A DNA stretch of 64,000 nt from Icerya purchasi (lineage: Eukaryota > Arthropoda > Insecta > Hemiptera > Monophlebidae), in contig CM077116.1 in assembly GCA_039619475.1 (NCBI GenBank), positions 17,171,443 through 17,235,442 of the forward strand, written 5' to 3'. Positions 1 to 13,700 of the stretch are shown here, in pieces. The first letter of the stretch is position 1, and the number at the start of each line of letters is the position of its first letter. The notes beneath the pieces are model-generated. The model had not been told where the DNA came from. It worked only from the letters and a program-made list of their open reading frames with translations, and did no database searches. The position numbers and the translations under genes are program-made.

Positions 1-1643
1 CTTTTGAACATAAATGCACGATTTTTGTCATTTTTTGTTAAACATACTTTAATTTAAAAAAAAAAACAAAAAAAAAAAAAAAACGCGACTGTTATAATAA
101 TAATTCTAGTTCGAGCGGTAACTATTGATGTCCTGAGCGTACCATATCAAAATTTGAACCCAATCGGTTGGATAGTTTTCGAGATATCGTGGCAGCTATT
201 TTGAAAAATGCAGTTTCGAGAAAAACGCGTTTGTAAGTTGAGGTATGATTGACACAAAGCATTTATTCACCATCAATCTGCTATGATTGGTCCATATAAA
301 ACGCCTTTGTCTGCTTCGTAGAAGTCTTACAAAGCCACTTATTCCTCCATGTTAGCGATTCTGGCTTGTTTTGTAAAATCACTCGAGCGTCGTTCGGAAC
401 GGTCAATTCACGCTACATCACAATGAATGGACGTCCTTGATTAATAAATCTTCTTTAGACAAATCTTTGTAAATTGGTTCAATGACTTCTGCACTTGTTC
501 TGTCAAAGGAGGTTTATTATGATGAAAGTCAAAGATGATTGCGACAGATCCATCATCATCAACGAGCAAAGCCGATAATTCAAACTGATTTGTTTTCGCG
601 CTATATCGCTTCCATTACCCTCTGTTCTTTTCTCACATACCACAACCGGACTATCAGTTGCAGCATACTGCGACATGCTGTCGCGTTCGCTGACTGGAAG
701 AAATTCTCATACATCCCGTAAATAACCGGGCACATATTTTTAGAAGAAAAAAAGTGTGTATATAATTATTTTTATTTGATCTTTGCTTATTCATCGTCTA
801 GGAAACCAGAAACGCACTTTCTGCAATATTTGCATACAAATCAGTTTTCTTCACTGTCAATAATTTTCTTAAAAATTCTACACAGTTTATTATTTAGTTT
901 TAGAGATAAAGTTATAGCCGTGATCTTAAATTATTTTTAAATATTTTAATTTTTTTACTAAAATTATATGGAAATTGATAAAAAATTGTTTATTAGTAGT
1001 ATTTTCGTTCGAAAACTAGTTTGGGATCAATAAAATGATGATCACCACAGCCGCTTTATTTTAGATAAACTGTGTGCTTAGCCTTAGACTACTCTGCGCT
1101 AAGTGGACTCAGCGCACTAGAATGCGGCTGCCACGATATACATCTTCTACTTTTAAACAAAGCCGAATTTGGAAAAATCCTTTCACACACATATTCTAGA
1201 TATATTAAAGAAGCTATTTCTGCAAAAAAAAAAAAAAAATTCGATTATTTTGACCCATCACACCGGACGACCCCCTTAATGACCGACGAATGATTCGAAA
1301 ACCACCATATATTATTCGAAATACCGAAATTTTATTTTAGTATGCATTCTCATAAATGTTAGACTACAGAGATTCCAACAGGCAACATATAAAAACATCC
1401 AACAAAACACACGTTCCAAATAAACACTCACCAATTAATACAGCGCACTTTTCGATTTAATTGTAAGCAATTTTTCTTATTTTTAATGGTGGAGAATACG
1501 TATTTTCAGCTGTAGATAGAATGGGAAAAAAAAGTTTAATAGTGCAATTTAATAACTTTAAAAGTAACCTTCCACGTATTCATTAATTTTGAATTAAAGG
1601 TAATATTACATTTACATAAAAATAACTAGAAAAAATATAATAC
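1..1643. other. Non-coding stretch 3' of peroxiredoxin exon 5; unexplained GC-richer block at about 100-720
   Basis: This is presumably the last peroxiredoxin intron. I looked on the minus strand for the terminal exon (expected to encode the VCP resolving-cysteine motif and a stop) and did not find it. Bases about 100-720 are less AT-rich than the surroundings and carry short open stretches on the minus strand. Wording such as a polypurine GTTTCGAGAAAAACGCG run recalls transposon interiors, but I cannot assign a family. The rest is AT-rich with homopolymer runs. Confidence 0.4.
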
Positions 1644-1749
1644 CTTCGCCGTGTTCATCAACAAACTGGAAAGCTTTTATTAATCGCAGAGCTTCATCTA
1701 CACTTCTTCCAACCGGGAGATCATTTACTGTTATTTGCCTCAAAATACC
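1644..1749 (-). CDS. Prdx3: Peroxiredoxin exon encoding [10 protein letters not shown]...DEHGE
   Basis: The exon is 106 bp: 35 codons plus one base. The acceptor is ATTTAG and the donor GTATTA (weak but GT). It encodes the helix after the active-site fold with [20 protein letters not shown] and stops one base into the codon before the expected VCPANW motif. The next exon is not in the window. Confidence 0.9.
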
Positions 1750-4700
1750 CTAAATTATAAATAGAAAATGAATGAATTCACAGTAAATTTATCAAAAATG
1801 TTATACTGAAACAGAACGAGATTATAAATTAATTAGTATTTTTGAATGAAATTTAAACAGAAAAATTCACCATATTTATCGGACCATATCACCTCGGAAA
1901 GTATGGTACACAAATCATAAGGAATAAGTTCAGTAATTAACATACAGCGTTATGGATTTTTTGTGGATCACCGCGATCTACCAAAAATTAGTCACCCTGA
2001 TTGTGGAGTAATTAGAACAATTGCACTATTCTCATTGTCCCGAGTTCGATTCACGACACGGACAAGTAGAAAGTATTTAAAGTACAAGCAGTCTTAGTAG
2101 TCACGAAAAATGTCTTTGCAATTACTTAATGTTATAATGTGTTGCTCGGACTTTCTACTTTCATAATTCATGAAATTTCAAAATACCCATTTACATAATA
2201 ATTTTACTACATTAAATTTAAAAATTAAATTAAACTTGTAATTCATTATTCGCAAAATATATATAAAATTGTATTTAAAAATTTTCAACTGTTCCACCGG
2301 CTTTTTGCGTTTTTATTCGTAGATTAAATTTATCGGTTCAATTTACGATATACATTGTAAACATATAATTATTTATGAATTAATGACATATCATGATTTT
2401 TAAATTCAATTATAATGTATTTTTGAATCTGTTTATAACATTTGTTCTTGTTCATTTTTACTTTTATAAATTTACTAAAATAAAACGGGACCGAAATTGC
2501 TGCTTCACGTATTTTTTCGCTGGGAAAATTATTTATCTTTTTCCTGCGATATATTTAAATGTTAATTTTAAAAGAAATAGTGTATAATTTGAGGCAACCT
2601 TTTTTTATTACAAATTATTTAAGTTATTCAATGTTATTTATTTTGACAGAAAAATAAGATCTTCTTATAATTTATACTTTATATTGAAAATACTAAAAAA
2701 TAAAAATAAAATTGAAATGGACTTTATTTGTACACATAATTTAATAACTCTCCTTCACTAAATCCATTCTTCTCAAATACAAAGTAAATGTAATGGAATT
2801 AACGTTTCATAAAATAATATTAAAATGCATATTTTAATGTGTACTTACTTTCGGATCAATAATGAATAATCCTCTTAATGGAATGCCGTCATCTAACAAT
2901 ACACCGTATGATTTTGCAATTGATTTATCGAAATCGGCTAAAATCGGATAATTGATTTTACCAAGTCCTCCTTCCTACAGAAGTTAAATATTAAATGTAT
3001 TCCAATTTCCAAATCAATGCGCATTTAGAATTTTTCGATTAAATTTTAAAACATAAATACTTACAACCGCTAAATCATAATACTAGTAATGGTTAACAAT
3101 TCTTCGGCCTACGTTTCAAAAATATTTTTAATTTTTTAGGCTTGCTAATTACGGAAACGAAAAATTAAAAACAGGGTATTATATGAAATGCTTTTGTCCG
3201 GTATGACACGTGCAAATTAATATTGTATATTCGTCAAAACGAATTTTAGACTTGCCATAATCAGACGTATAATTTTAGTCCATTCGCGAAACATGAATAA
3301 AAAATACTTTTCAACAGAGCAACGGTTATTAGTTACAAAAAAATAAAATTTGTTACATCGTCTTGTGTATTTCCCGCTGAAAAGCGTAACATCTATTTTA
3401 TAGGCTGCGTTTCACCAGTCCCGCCCATTTTGAGTTGGGAAACCAAAATAGGCTTATTCGTTTGTACTTGTTTGTGCTCTCCCCCTTCATAGATTAATTA
3501 GAAAAGTCTTCGGGCGGAGCTGGCGAAACACAAGCCCGCCCATGTAGAAGTAAGGGTTGAAAATTTTCATTTGTTTGTGCTTTGATTGTGCTTCTTTGCG
3601 CACTACTTGTTTTTGTTTGTACTCATCCCCTTCCTAATTTGGTAAGGGTGGGATTAGTCCTGTCCATGTTGAGATAAAGGTTGAAAACAGTGTTACTCAT
3701 TTGTACTTCGTTTTGTGCTTGATTGCGTACCAATTGTTCTTACTTGTATTTCTTACACTGCAGAATTGGAATGGGCGAGGCTGGAGAAACAGTACCTTAA
3801 GGGTGTGAAATGGGACGCTGTAAAAACAAATATACGCTTTTAACAGTGTGGTTTGTACTGTAATGAAATTTAACCACCAGTCTTCTGTGTAATAGACAAA
3901 TTGAAATTACCTCAGGTTTTATAAAAAATTAGCTGTATACCGAAAAAGTTGCTGAAACATTTATATATTACTTCGCTACCGTGTTGATTCTACATTTATA
4001 AAAGTTAAAGTTGGCTAGGTTAGTGTTACGCAAAATATGCTCCAAAATGTGATGGTGACCTACAAATTATTGACCACTAAATGTAAATCAACTGTCCTCT
4101 AAATTTCTCGATTTATTTCAAGTCACGCAATTATTGGTCACCAATTTAAAGTGCAACCTTAATAATGTTTGACATTGCATTTAACTACCAATTATTAGAT
4201 TTTTGAATTTTTTCAGTATTTTCGTTTTTTCCTGTTTAGGCACGTATTTTTTAGTTCAGAAACGAAGAAACATAATTTTTTGATCAGGGGGAAGGGGCAA
4301 AACAGGTAGGACATATATAGTATGTCCCAGGGGTATTTTATGGCTGGTCATGTTTGTCCCGCTGGTATTTTTCTTTCCCAATAAAAAATAAGTAAACCGT
4401 AAAAAAAAAAACAGAATTTCATTTAAATACAAGTAAACTGAATAAACATAAAAATACAAAATTATATTCCAATTAAAAACAAAACTGAGGAATCAGAAAA
4501 TTATGAAGTGTGATAAGGTGTGAAACATTGTGTGCACAAAGGAACGTTGCAATGTGTGCATATCAATTTTGTTTTTTTTTTTCAATGCCATTTTGTGAGC
4601 ACCGTAAACATTGTCGTCTGGCCAAATGGTTTAGATGCCGGGCCTCCAAAAAAACAACAAAAAAACATTGTAGTGTTGATCCCGCAACAGGGAGATGTCC

Positions 4701-7700
4701 GCCTACATTATGCAATAATCGTGCTCGTTTTGAGGACCTCCCTTGTCTGGCCCGATGTTTGTTTTCCATTCAAAATCAATGATTCTGCAAGTGGAACCAA
4801 AAATTGGAGCAACTTGGTTTTTTTCTTGTGTAAATCTCTATGTATGATCCATGCATTGACTACAGTGACCAGGAGAAGGCGACATAAAACTTTTTTCCGC
4901 CATTTCAAAGACTTTCTTCCAAAGTCGTAACAGGTTACCTTCTGGTCTGATAAATATACCCCACCGATATAGCGGTGGTTGTAGAATTTGACCTGAGCTG
5001 GACAAGAAACCTCCAAATGTATCTCGTCCTTCTGTTTTCCGGTAGCAGTCATTGAGGCAGCACTGTGACAATTGCATGTATGAAATCTTTACTGTCCTGC
5101 CACCTGCTCACTAAAACTCCATCTGCTGAAACCCTTAGTTGACATTCTCCTTTTCTCAATTTCCCTGTGAATTTGGGTACATTTTTACGATTGGAAATCA
5201 GTGTACCAACAGCGGGTTGTTGCAATGTCTGCAAAAGATTGATACTGATAAAGAAACGGTCGAAATAAATTTATCGATAGTTATTTGTCAAATGACTAAA
5301 CTAGAACGAACTATAAAGTAGCGACGTTGTACACATCAATATGAACTGTAAAGGAGCAGAATGAACTACTGGTGCCGGTAACGTGAAAATTTTTATCTAC
5401 AACACTCAACTCTTCCTATGTTATATCGTCTGCATTCATTTTAAATAAAGTCGTAGATTAAAAACAAATTTAGGTTAAAATAAATACTATCAGCTTTTAC
5501 ACGAAAATAAACGCAAGTAACATTTATCAGTAGAATTTTTTGCTCTGTATTACAATTCAATCTAAATAAATAAATAAAACGTAATCAAATATTAGTTTGT
5601 GACATACGATTTTGATAATTTCATTATTTTTACTTACTAACAAAACTAAGTAACCGGAAAAATGCATAAAAAAAGCTGTTAGAATTTTTCTATCAATTAT
5701 TGGTCGTCAATACAAACCAAGAATACGAAAAATACGACAATAAAATGATAGCTTATCATAGAAGAGCGCTAACTATTCCTGCAGTGAGTAGAACTGGGAT
5801 CTAGCGGTATTTGGTGAAACTACAGACTCTAGGGAACACGAAAAACCAATGGGACAGACGTATATCGGGTTTCAATGGGAATTGAACTGTTTTGTAGTTC
5901 TTGGCACCTACTGGGACATATATAACCCAATGGTAGTCAAAGGGGATAATGAAATCAAACAGATGTCTACTTGATGTGTTTTCATTCAATGTTATTCAGA
6001 ATTCAATTTTTTTGTACTTAAGTAATTTTATATTATTGGTTAATCTAATTGTAAATGTAAAATTAAGTAGCAGAATTATGGAGAATCATTCATTTACAAA
6101 TACTCAACTGGACTTGCATTACAATGATGCAAGAACAGAGGTTTATTAAAAGGCACTTCCAGAAAAATTTTGAAATCTGCAAAAAAAGTTTTCTTTGGTT
6201 AAAGAACATGTTCGTCACCATTTTAATAGGTGTAAAAGTATTTTTTCCATTTTTTCTATTTTGTAGTGGTTAAAAAAAACATATTTGTTTACTGGCTCTT
6301 AGATTCGTTTTCGGAACTGGTTTAAATAGGCTAAATTCAGCGTAAAATAAAGTGAACGTTCGCCCACTGATACTTCTATGATTGAAACGTAAGACTGTCT
6401 GAAGTCGTAGAAAAAAAACTGCTTGTAACAGTATAACCCCCGAATGGCATCATCGATATCATTTTCACCCACTCAGCATATTGGTTTTGCTGATTTTTGA
6501 GGAATGACTATAACTGACACATCTGGTCAATAATTCCTCGTAACAGCAAATGTACACCGCGTCGGTCTGCACTAGTGTTCGTTTTTAATCCTTTTCTTCT
6601 GTTGCTTTTTTTCTTTTTCTTTAGTAATAGTAATGCAGTCTTTTCAGGATAATTAGTCCTGTTTTGGCTTCATTTCTGTCAAATTATGTGTTTCTTCGGT
6701 AAGCAAATTTTTACGATCATTTATTAATTTTTATTAAACTGAGTGCATACAAATTTTAGATTTTTATTCTGTTAATATACAGTGGGGATTATATACGAAT
6801 TCAAATCTCCTATTTTTGGTGGGTTTTTTTTTCTTTTTTACACATTCTTAGCGTTTTATTTTTGCTCAGTTTCAACTAATTTATTTTAATTCTTTTTTAC
6901 ACTTATTCGCAACTAATGTTATATTTATTTAACAGTCGATAATAAAATACCGTGTTTGGCAAATAAATTATACATCCCTTGTTTTTTCTTACATCTGAAA
7001 TTTATTTTAGTACATAAGTTAAATGTTATTATGGAATACTAGAATTAAAAAGTAAAAAAAATAAAAGTGAAATACATGTGACACTCCTATTAATGAAGAT
7101 ATGTGTAGTAATCTTTAGGCAGCTATACTAATTTTTCTGAATATCACAAAACAGTGGTTTTCAAATTAAAATTGAAACTAAATCTAAATTATTATGCTAA
7201 ATAAAATCGAATTAAAATCAAAATAATGTGTTTATAAATGTCGAATTATTAAAAACTTTAATTAAATTTAAACTAATTTAAATTAAATTAATAATCACAT
7301 TTTATTAAACACATTAGATTGAGTAAAATTCAATTTTTGTTTGTTAATTTAAAATTTAAATAGAAGTATATTTTTATGGTTTCTAAAAATTTTTAAATGA
7401 TGAAATAATAAAAACTCATAGAAAACTTAAAATTAACCCCCAAAATAGACAAAAAAAAAAAATTTCCACGGTTTAAAATAAGATATACGAAAAATTGAGA
7501 AAACACTATAAAATATAAGAAAACTGAAAAACTGAATTTGACAATTAGAATCGAAATGACTCGTTGTTATACTTTCGTATATTAATGCTTTACCTAGTAT
7601 GTGTGTAGCATATTTTCCTAATGATTGTCTTTGAACCAAATGGATTTGAAAACGCTAAGCGGAAGAAACAAATAATTGAGCTAATTTCGATTTGTCTATT

Positions 7701-10700
7701 ACAAAGAAGATTAATGGTTAAATTTCATTACAGCACAAACCATACTGTTAGAAGCGTATATTTGTTTTAAGACGTCCCATTTCACACCCTTAAGATACCG
7801 TTTCTCCAGCCTCGCCTATCCTAATTCTGCAGTGGAAGAAATACAAATAAAAACAATTGGTAACGCAATCAAGCACAAAACGAAGTACAAATAAGTAACA
7901 CTGTTTTCAACCTTTATCTCAACACGGCCAGGAATAGTCCCACCCTTAACGAATTAGGAAGAGGATGAGCATAAACAAAAACAAGTAGTGCACAGAGAAG
8001 CACAAACGAATAAGCCTATTTTGATTCCCCAACTCAAAATGGGCGGGGCTGGCGAAACGCAGACTATTTTATATCCCCTATTTCTCGCTCCAACAATGGA
8101 TTGTTTCAGAATTTTCATTAATTTACCAACAATTCCCTCTTTATATTTTAATTTATCTATTTTGGTCCTCCTACTAACATCCACCCACCTACCGGTAACT
8201 TTTTTATATATTCTTATTATGTGAGTTTTATGATTTTTTTAACTTTTATATTATATTACGAGAAGACAGTTATTAATATGCCTTTATGATTTACTAGTTT
8301 TTAAATCCTGTGTTATACATAGTAATTCTCAGTCAGATTTATATGTCCTTCTAAAGAGACATGACATTTTTCAAAGAATCGTGAAAAATAATACGATTTT
8401 CAAAAATGCCATGGAAATAACACCAACAAAATATCTCGATTAAAACTGTATACAAGGTCAAAACATGGTTTTGCGATATTTTGGAACTAGGTATCCTGGA
8501 AACTGGGTCTTCTTCTTCAGGTGCCGTACGCTACCATAGCGTGTTGGCGCAACCTATTCGTACATTTTTAGCTGTACCGATATAGGTTGTGTACAGGCAA
8601 TTATTATATGCAACGCGGGTGTAAACACGCAAGACTACATTCGGAACTGATAGTAATCGTTTGATTTATCGCGCTACAAGTGCAGTCCGTCCGGTGTGGG
8701 TCTGCTGTGTACTACTGACCTAGCGCGCATATGATGTTGTACGTGGTGTTTTGCCATTGCCTTCCACGTGACTATTAGCGATTATTTATTTTATTTAATT
8801 CTTGTAATAAGTTCGTCGTCGCTCGGGATCGAACCCGTGACCGCCATATCGGAAGTCAAGCGCTCTAGCAACTAGGCTATCGCGACGACTCGTAACAGAT
8901 TAATTTGTAGTGAACTATTATTGATATACTTCTTAAGAAAAGTCATTAAGCCACATAATAATAAAAAATTTCCTCATTTAATTTCAAAACTTGCAGTCGG
9001 TTATTTAAAACTTCGCAAACTAAATTATTTTTCGTAACGTTTTCAATGTTGCATTCAACTGAATGCAGTTTTATTCGATTTTTTCTATCCTTAACTAATT
9101 AAAGATATTGTTTGGATAGCGATCAAGAAGAGATTTTCAATTAATGTTAACATATTAACACCTTTTGAACCAACATACAGAAATCACTAAATGTTATCAA
9201 TCATGTTGTGTTCACATTAAAGACTCCATAAATTTTATTTTACTTTTTGTTTTTTCGCTAAAAAATATTTTAATTTTTTTCAAGCAACAGTAAAAACTAT
9301 GTCTTAATTTTTTTTTCAATTATGCTTTGTACTAATATTATAAACTGAGAATATTTTAAAAATATGCCAAAACTGATTTTTAAATTTGATAAAAAATACG
9401 AGCCTACTTTTGATGTAAAAGGTCACAATCAAACATGAATAAAAGAAAGTTCCAGAATCATTATTTCATATAAATTTAAAGTTACGAATTAACTCGTTTT
9501 GGTAATCAAAATATTATAAATGTTTTCTTAGTTATTTATTTACATTTTGATTTAAAGCGGGGCTTTTTTTTTCACTCTTTGATTAATTAAATTTTTCAAT
9601 ATCTATAATCTTCCTTTTTTTTCTTTTTTTTTTTTTTATTGACATAAAAAGCAAGTAAAATGGTTACAGCATTAGTTCGAAAATGTCACATAACTACCAA
9701 ACAGTCATACCTCAACAAAACTAAATTTAAAAAAAAAAAATATCTAAGAATGCCAATGAGCCAATGAATAAATCTTTAAGTTTGTGAAGTTAAAAATTAT
9801 TCATTAAAATGCATATCGATTAGATGGCAATGAATTTACAATTATGCAATATATGTGAAAATATTACCTTTCTCGGAGTATTAAGCCACGCCAAATGTGT
9901 GTACTGTGAATCGCAAGAAGCCGCAATTAAGTTGCATTTTAAAGCTTTGAATTCATCTATTCTGTCGCTAAAAGCAATGATTTCCGTTGGGCAAACAAAA
10001 GTGCTATGAAAATAACAAAAAAATAATTTTAAACAATATTTTCATATATTAGTAGTACAAAAAAAACTATAAGGGCACTTTTCATCGATAACATTACATA
10101 AAAACAATACAAATTATTAAGTGGAAAATATCCCGTACATAATTTCAACTAGTGAAATTTCAATGAATGTATAGAAAACAGTAAAAATTGTATTATATAT
10201 ACATTATATAAACAGTAATATACTTTACAAATTGAACTGAATATATGGTAATTATTAATAGTCAATTATTAAAAATCCTTTAAGTATCGTAAATTTTTCC
10301 AAAAAACCCTATTTCTGAAAAAACGGCATATAAATGCAGATATTTGCATGTTACAGCTTTATTTAGTGACAAGTTACATACGATATGAAAATATAAAGCA
10401 AATAGAGAAAAAGGAAAAATATGTACAGGAGTATAAAAGAACATTTACATTGGCATACTAGGTCCGAATTTTGCGAAATAAAGTGATTAGTTTCGTAATG
10501 TCTGTAATTATAAACATAATGATTTCATGAAAAACTGCAAATTATCCATAAATATACTTCAATCATTGAACAAAATTAATAATTAATATATACTTACATA
10601 TACCTATATGTATATATATATATATAAAAATAAAATGTCTTTAGTGTTTATCTATTTTAATAAAAATATATTATAATCATTATTGTAGACGCATATAGGA

Positions 10701-13700
10701 GGGGGGGGGGGGCTTTAACTCAAGCAAAAGCCCGAATATTAGCCGAAACACTAACGTAGTACATCACTACGATATTATTGCCTTGGATTTGAATTAAAAT
10801 AATTGCTAATTATGTGTTCTATTTGCAGCAGCGCAAGGCGCACGTAGTTATCAAGATCTTGGAGTCCTTGTTAATAAGCCTTTACTAACTGGAAAAACGT
10901 TTTGGAGAACTGAGATCATCACGCAAATACAAAATACCATAAATTTGCTTTAAAGCAAGTAGAAAACTTTGTGTAAAGTTCACGAAAGGGAAAACTACTG
11001 ATGTTGAGGAGTTAATGAGTCTGGAAAGTAATAAAATTGCTGAAGATAACCGCGAGATATTAAAAACTATTGTAGGAGCAGTTCTTCTGTGCAGAACGCA
11101 GGAAATGAACCTAAAAGGAAGTCATGATTATGAAGTTGGAATAAACGAATCTGCTCACAATGACGGCAATTTTCGAGTACTTCGTTTTCGATCTCGGTCT
11201 GGTGATGAAGCACTTACGAGACATTTATTTACACAAAACAATCACAGCGGGGACGTGTATACTTTATCAAGAATTTAGAATGAAGTGATTGAACTATGCG
11301 GTAATGCTATTCAAACGAAAGTACTTAAGAGTTAGAAGCGATTTTTTTTACTATATTGGCAGACGAAACTTAAGACTTATCCCCACGAGAATAACTAGCG
11401 TTATACTTACGACACGTAGACTGCTCATTTGAAAAATCAGTTATCCGACAGGATTTTCTTGAATTTATCTACTTAGATGTTTTTTCAGCTCAAGAATTGG
11501 CAACGACAATTATAACGCATTTCTTATCTTATAACTTGGATATAGATAAATTCATTGAACAAGATTTTGTCGGCGCTACGGTGCTGAGTGACCGATTACG
11601 AGGTGTGAGAACAATAGTCACAGGAAAATACCAAAGGGTACAATTCCTGCACCGTACGGTTCATGTTTTCAACTTAGTTCGGACGCATCCATGTGAGATG
11701 TGAGGTATCTATATATCGGAATCATAAAAAGTATAACAAACTTTTTTCGGCAATCTTTACTTTAGGACAACCTTTTGAAGAAAATTTCTAATCAGATTAA
11801 CTTATCTCATTCAACGATTATCCTTCTTTGTGAGACGCGATCGACCGCAAAGCATGCGGCTGTAGAACGGTTCGTACAAATATTCCCGTAATACGCGAAA
11901 CATTTGTGGTACTACAAGAAGTTGCTAATAAAGATGTCGCCACTCAAGCATAATAACTGTAAATTGCCATAGAAAATAACCAGTTTGTTGTATCGCTAAT
12001 TATATTGAGAAAATTTTTCTCATATACAATAAGCCTAAACAAAGCAATACAAAAAGTTAATATCGATTTGATCAACGCTTGTAGTTATGCAAAAACTATA
12101 AAAACGATTTTACAAAATATTCGAATTGAAAGTCAATTCCCAGTCTTTTTCGAGCAACCGAAACAGATAAGTTCTAATGACATAGTTATTCCAAGAACGA
12201 ACAGAAAGCAAATCCAGTGCAGTAATGTACCAGGAGAAACTGTCGAAATGTATTTTACCCCTTTGTTAATCATGTCATTACAGAACTTGATGTTCGCTGT
12301 AAACCACATGAAGAAACGATCGAAGGGATTCAAATGTTTTTACCCGAGAAGACGAGTAATGACTAGCGCACAAGGAAAATTGAAAAAGATAACAAAAACA
12401 TTTCTTGGTGAAAATGAAGGTACGATATTTTTAAGTGAATATGAGATATGAATCACTGGAAATCTGCTGCGCGAAAACCTGCCACTACGGTAAAAGCTAT
12501 TGATCATTAGGATGAACAGTTTTTACCTTTGACATAAAAGCTTCTTATCATATAAGCCACAGTTCTAGTGACCACTTAAACTTTTTTCTCTCTGAATAGT
12601 TACAAAACATATATTAGGAATCGAATGGAAGACGAAAAAGCACTGGTCTTACTCTTATGAGCTGTTGTACTCCTATCTATTTTTTGTTTTTCTTTCATGT
12701 TATTAGTTCTTACTACTATTATTATAAACATTATTCTCATTATTATTATAACTATTATGATTATTAAGCTATGTCTGAACATTATCTGCACCATTTTCGT
12801 CTCGCTATCGCTGCCTTATTTCCATCACCAATTCCAATAATTTTTATATTTATTATTCGTTCTTTTACTTAACGTTGTCCGCTGCTTACACATTTAACTC
12901 TGAATCGAAGTGCATTTTCCCGCCGTTGTTTTACGTTTTCTCTAACGAAACTCGTCGAAAGTATCGTCTCATCATTTGATCTTTTGATTTTCGTTCGTTT
13001 TCGCCGTTCCTCATAGTCTGCAGTTACTCGGTAGCTTCGGTCGAAAACACCGTTCTGAAAAGACATGAAGAAAGCACGCGAATTTCAGCGACGTTTGGTT
13101 CTCAACTCAATGTAGAGATCCATCTCATCATGCTAAGAGCGACGATTAACTCTGTTGGTGAGTCTACTCACTATTTTTTTTAATCTCCTTTTTTCTGTAA
13201 ATTGTTGGTTTTATTATCCTGTTATTCTTTGCTAAATTCCTAACTAAACGGTATACGATTATACGTTAGAAAAAAAAAAGACCAATTCATCGCAAGAACC
13301 ATTATACTCATTAGACTTTTTAGCTAAATTAATTCCTAGAGAATTTTTCAGCAATCGCGAACTACTATCCGATTTTTTATCTAACGTAAACAACGCGTTT
13401 CAATTAGCACATGAATCTCAAAAAACGCCTTTATTGTATGTCGTTGCTAGTAAAATCTGCGGTAGTGCAAAAGCGCTTCTAATAAATTAACCTCATATAA
13501 TTCTTGAGAAGAATTAAAAAATGAATTAAAAATCTTGTACCAAGATAAAAACACTATGTACAATTAACCGAAGAATTAGCGAATATAAGACAAGGGTACA
13601 ATGAGAACATCGCTCATTATTTTTCGAGGCTAGATAATTTAATGGCTCGCATTTTACAAAATATAGCATCTCAAAATGTTAATTTAAAACCCGGCCAAAT

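Larger units (their letters stand above)
3403..8063. mobile_element. 4.66 kb transposon with long terminal inverted repeats and an 8-10 bp target duplication
   Basis: The ends are inverted copies of one sequence: GGCTGCGTTTCACC on the left, and GGCGAAACGCAGA closing the right. The same ten bases CTATTTTATA sit immediately outside both ends (3393-3402 and 8064-8073), so this inserted as one unit. Long inverted arms with a 9-10 bp duplication are typical of Mutator-like or foldback elements; hAT (8 bp) is the alternative. The only transposase trace inside is of piggyBac type, which would duplicate TTAA, so it is probably a passenger or nested relic. The interior 5340-7678 is AT-rich with no recognisable coding sequence. 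Confidence 0.82.
2975..9867 (-). other. Large peroxiredoxin intron filled with mobile elements
   Basis: This 6.9 kb intron lies between the GGLG exon and the peroxidatic-cysteine exon. It holds the long-inverted-repeat transposon at 3403-8063 and a tRNA-derived SINE at 8509-8888. Bases 8889-9867 are AT-rich with a pyrimidine run near 9610-9640; I see no gene or named repeat there. Confidence 0.85.

Noticed and set aside
4520..4930. 136-codon plus-strand open frame
   Set aside because: It is antisense to the piggyBac C-terminal blocks on the minus strand, which show clear family motifs.
8816..8888. Functional tRNA gene
   Set aside because: The anticodon stem does not pair, the T stem has a mismatch, and it is fused to a SINE body.
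12869..13066. 65-codon basic open frame on the minus strand
   Set aside because: Arg/Lys-rich composition with no family resemblance; it lies just upstream of the retrotransposon gag and is probably untranslated leader or LTR sequence.
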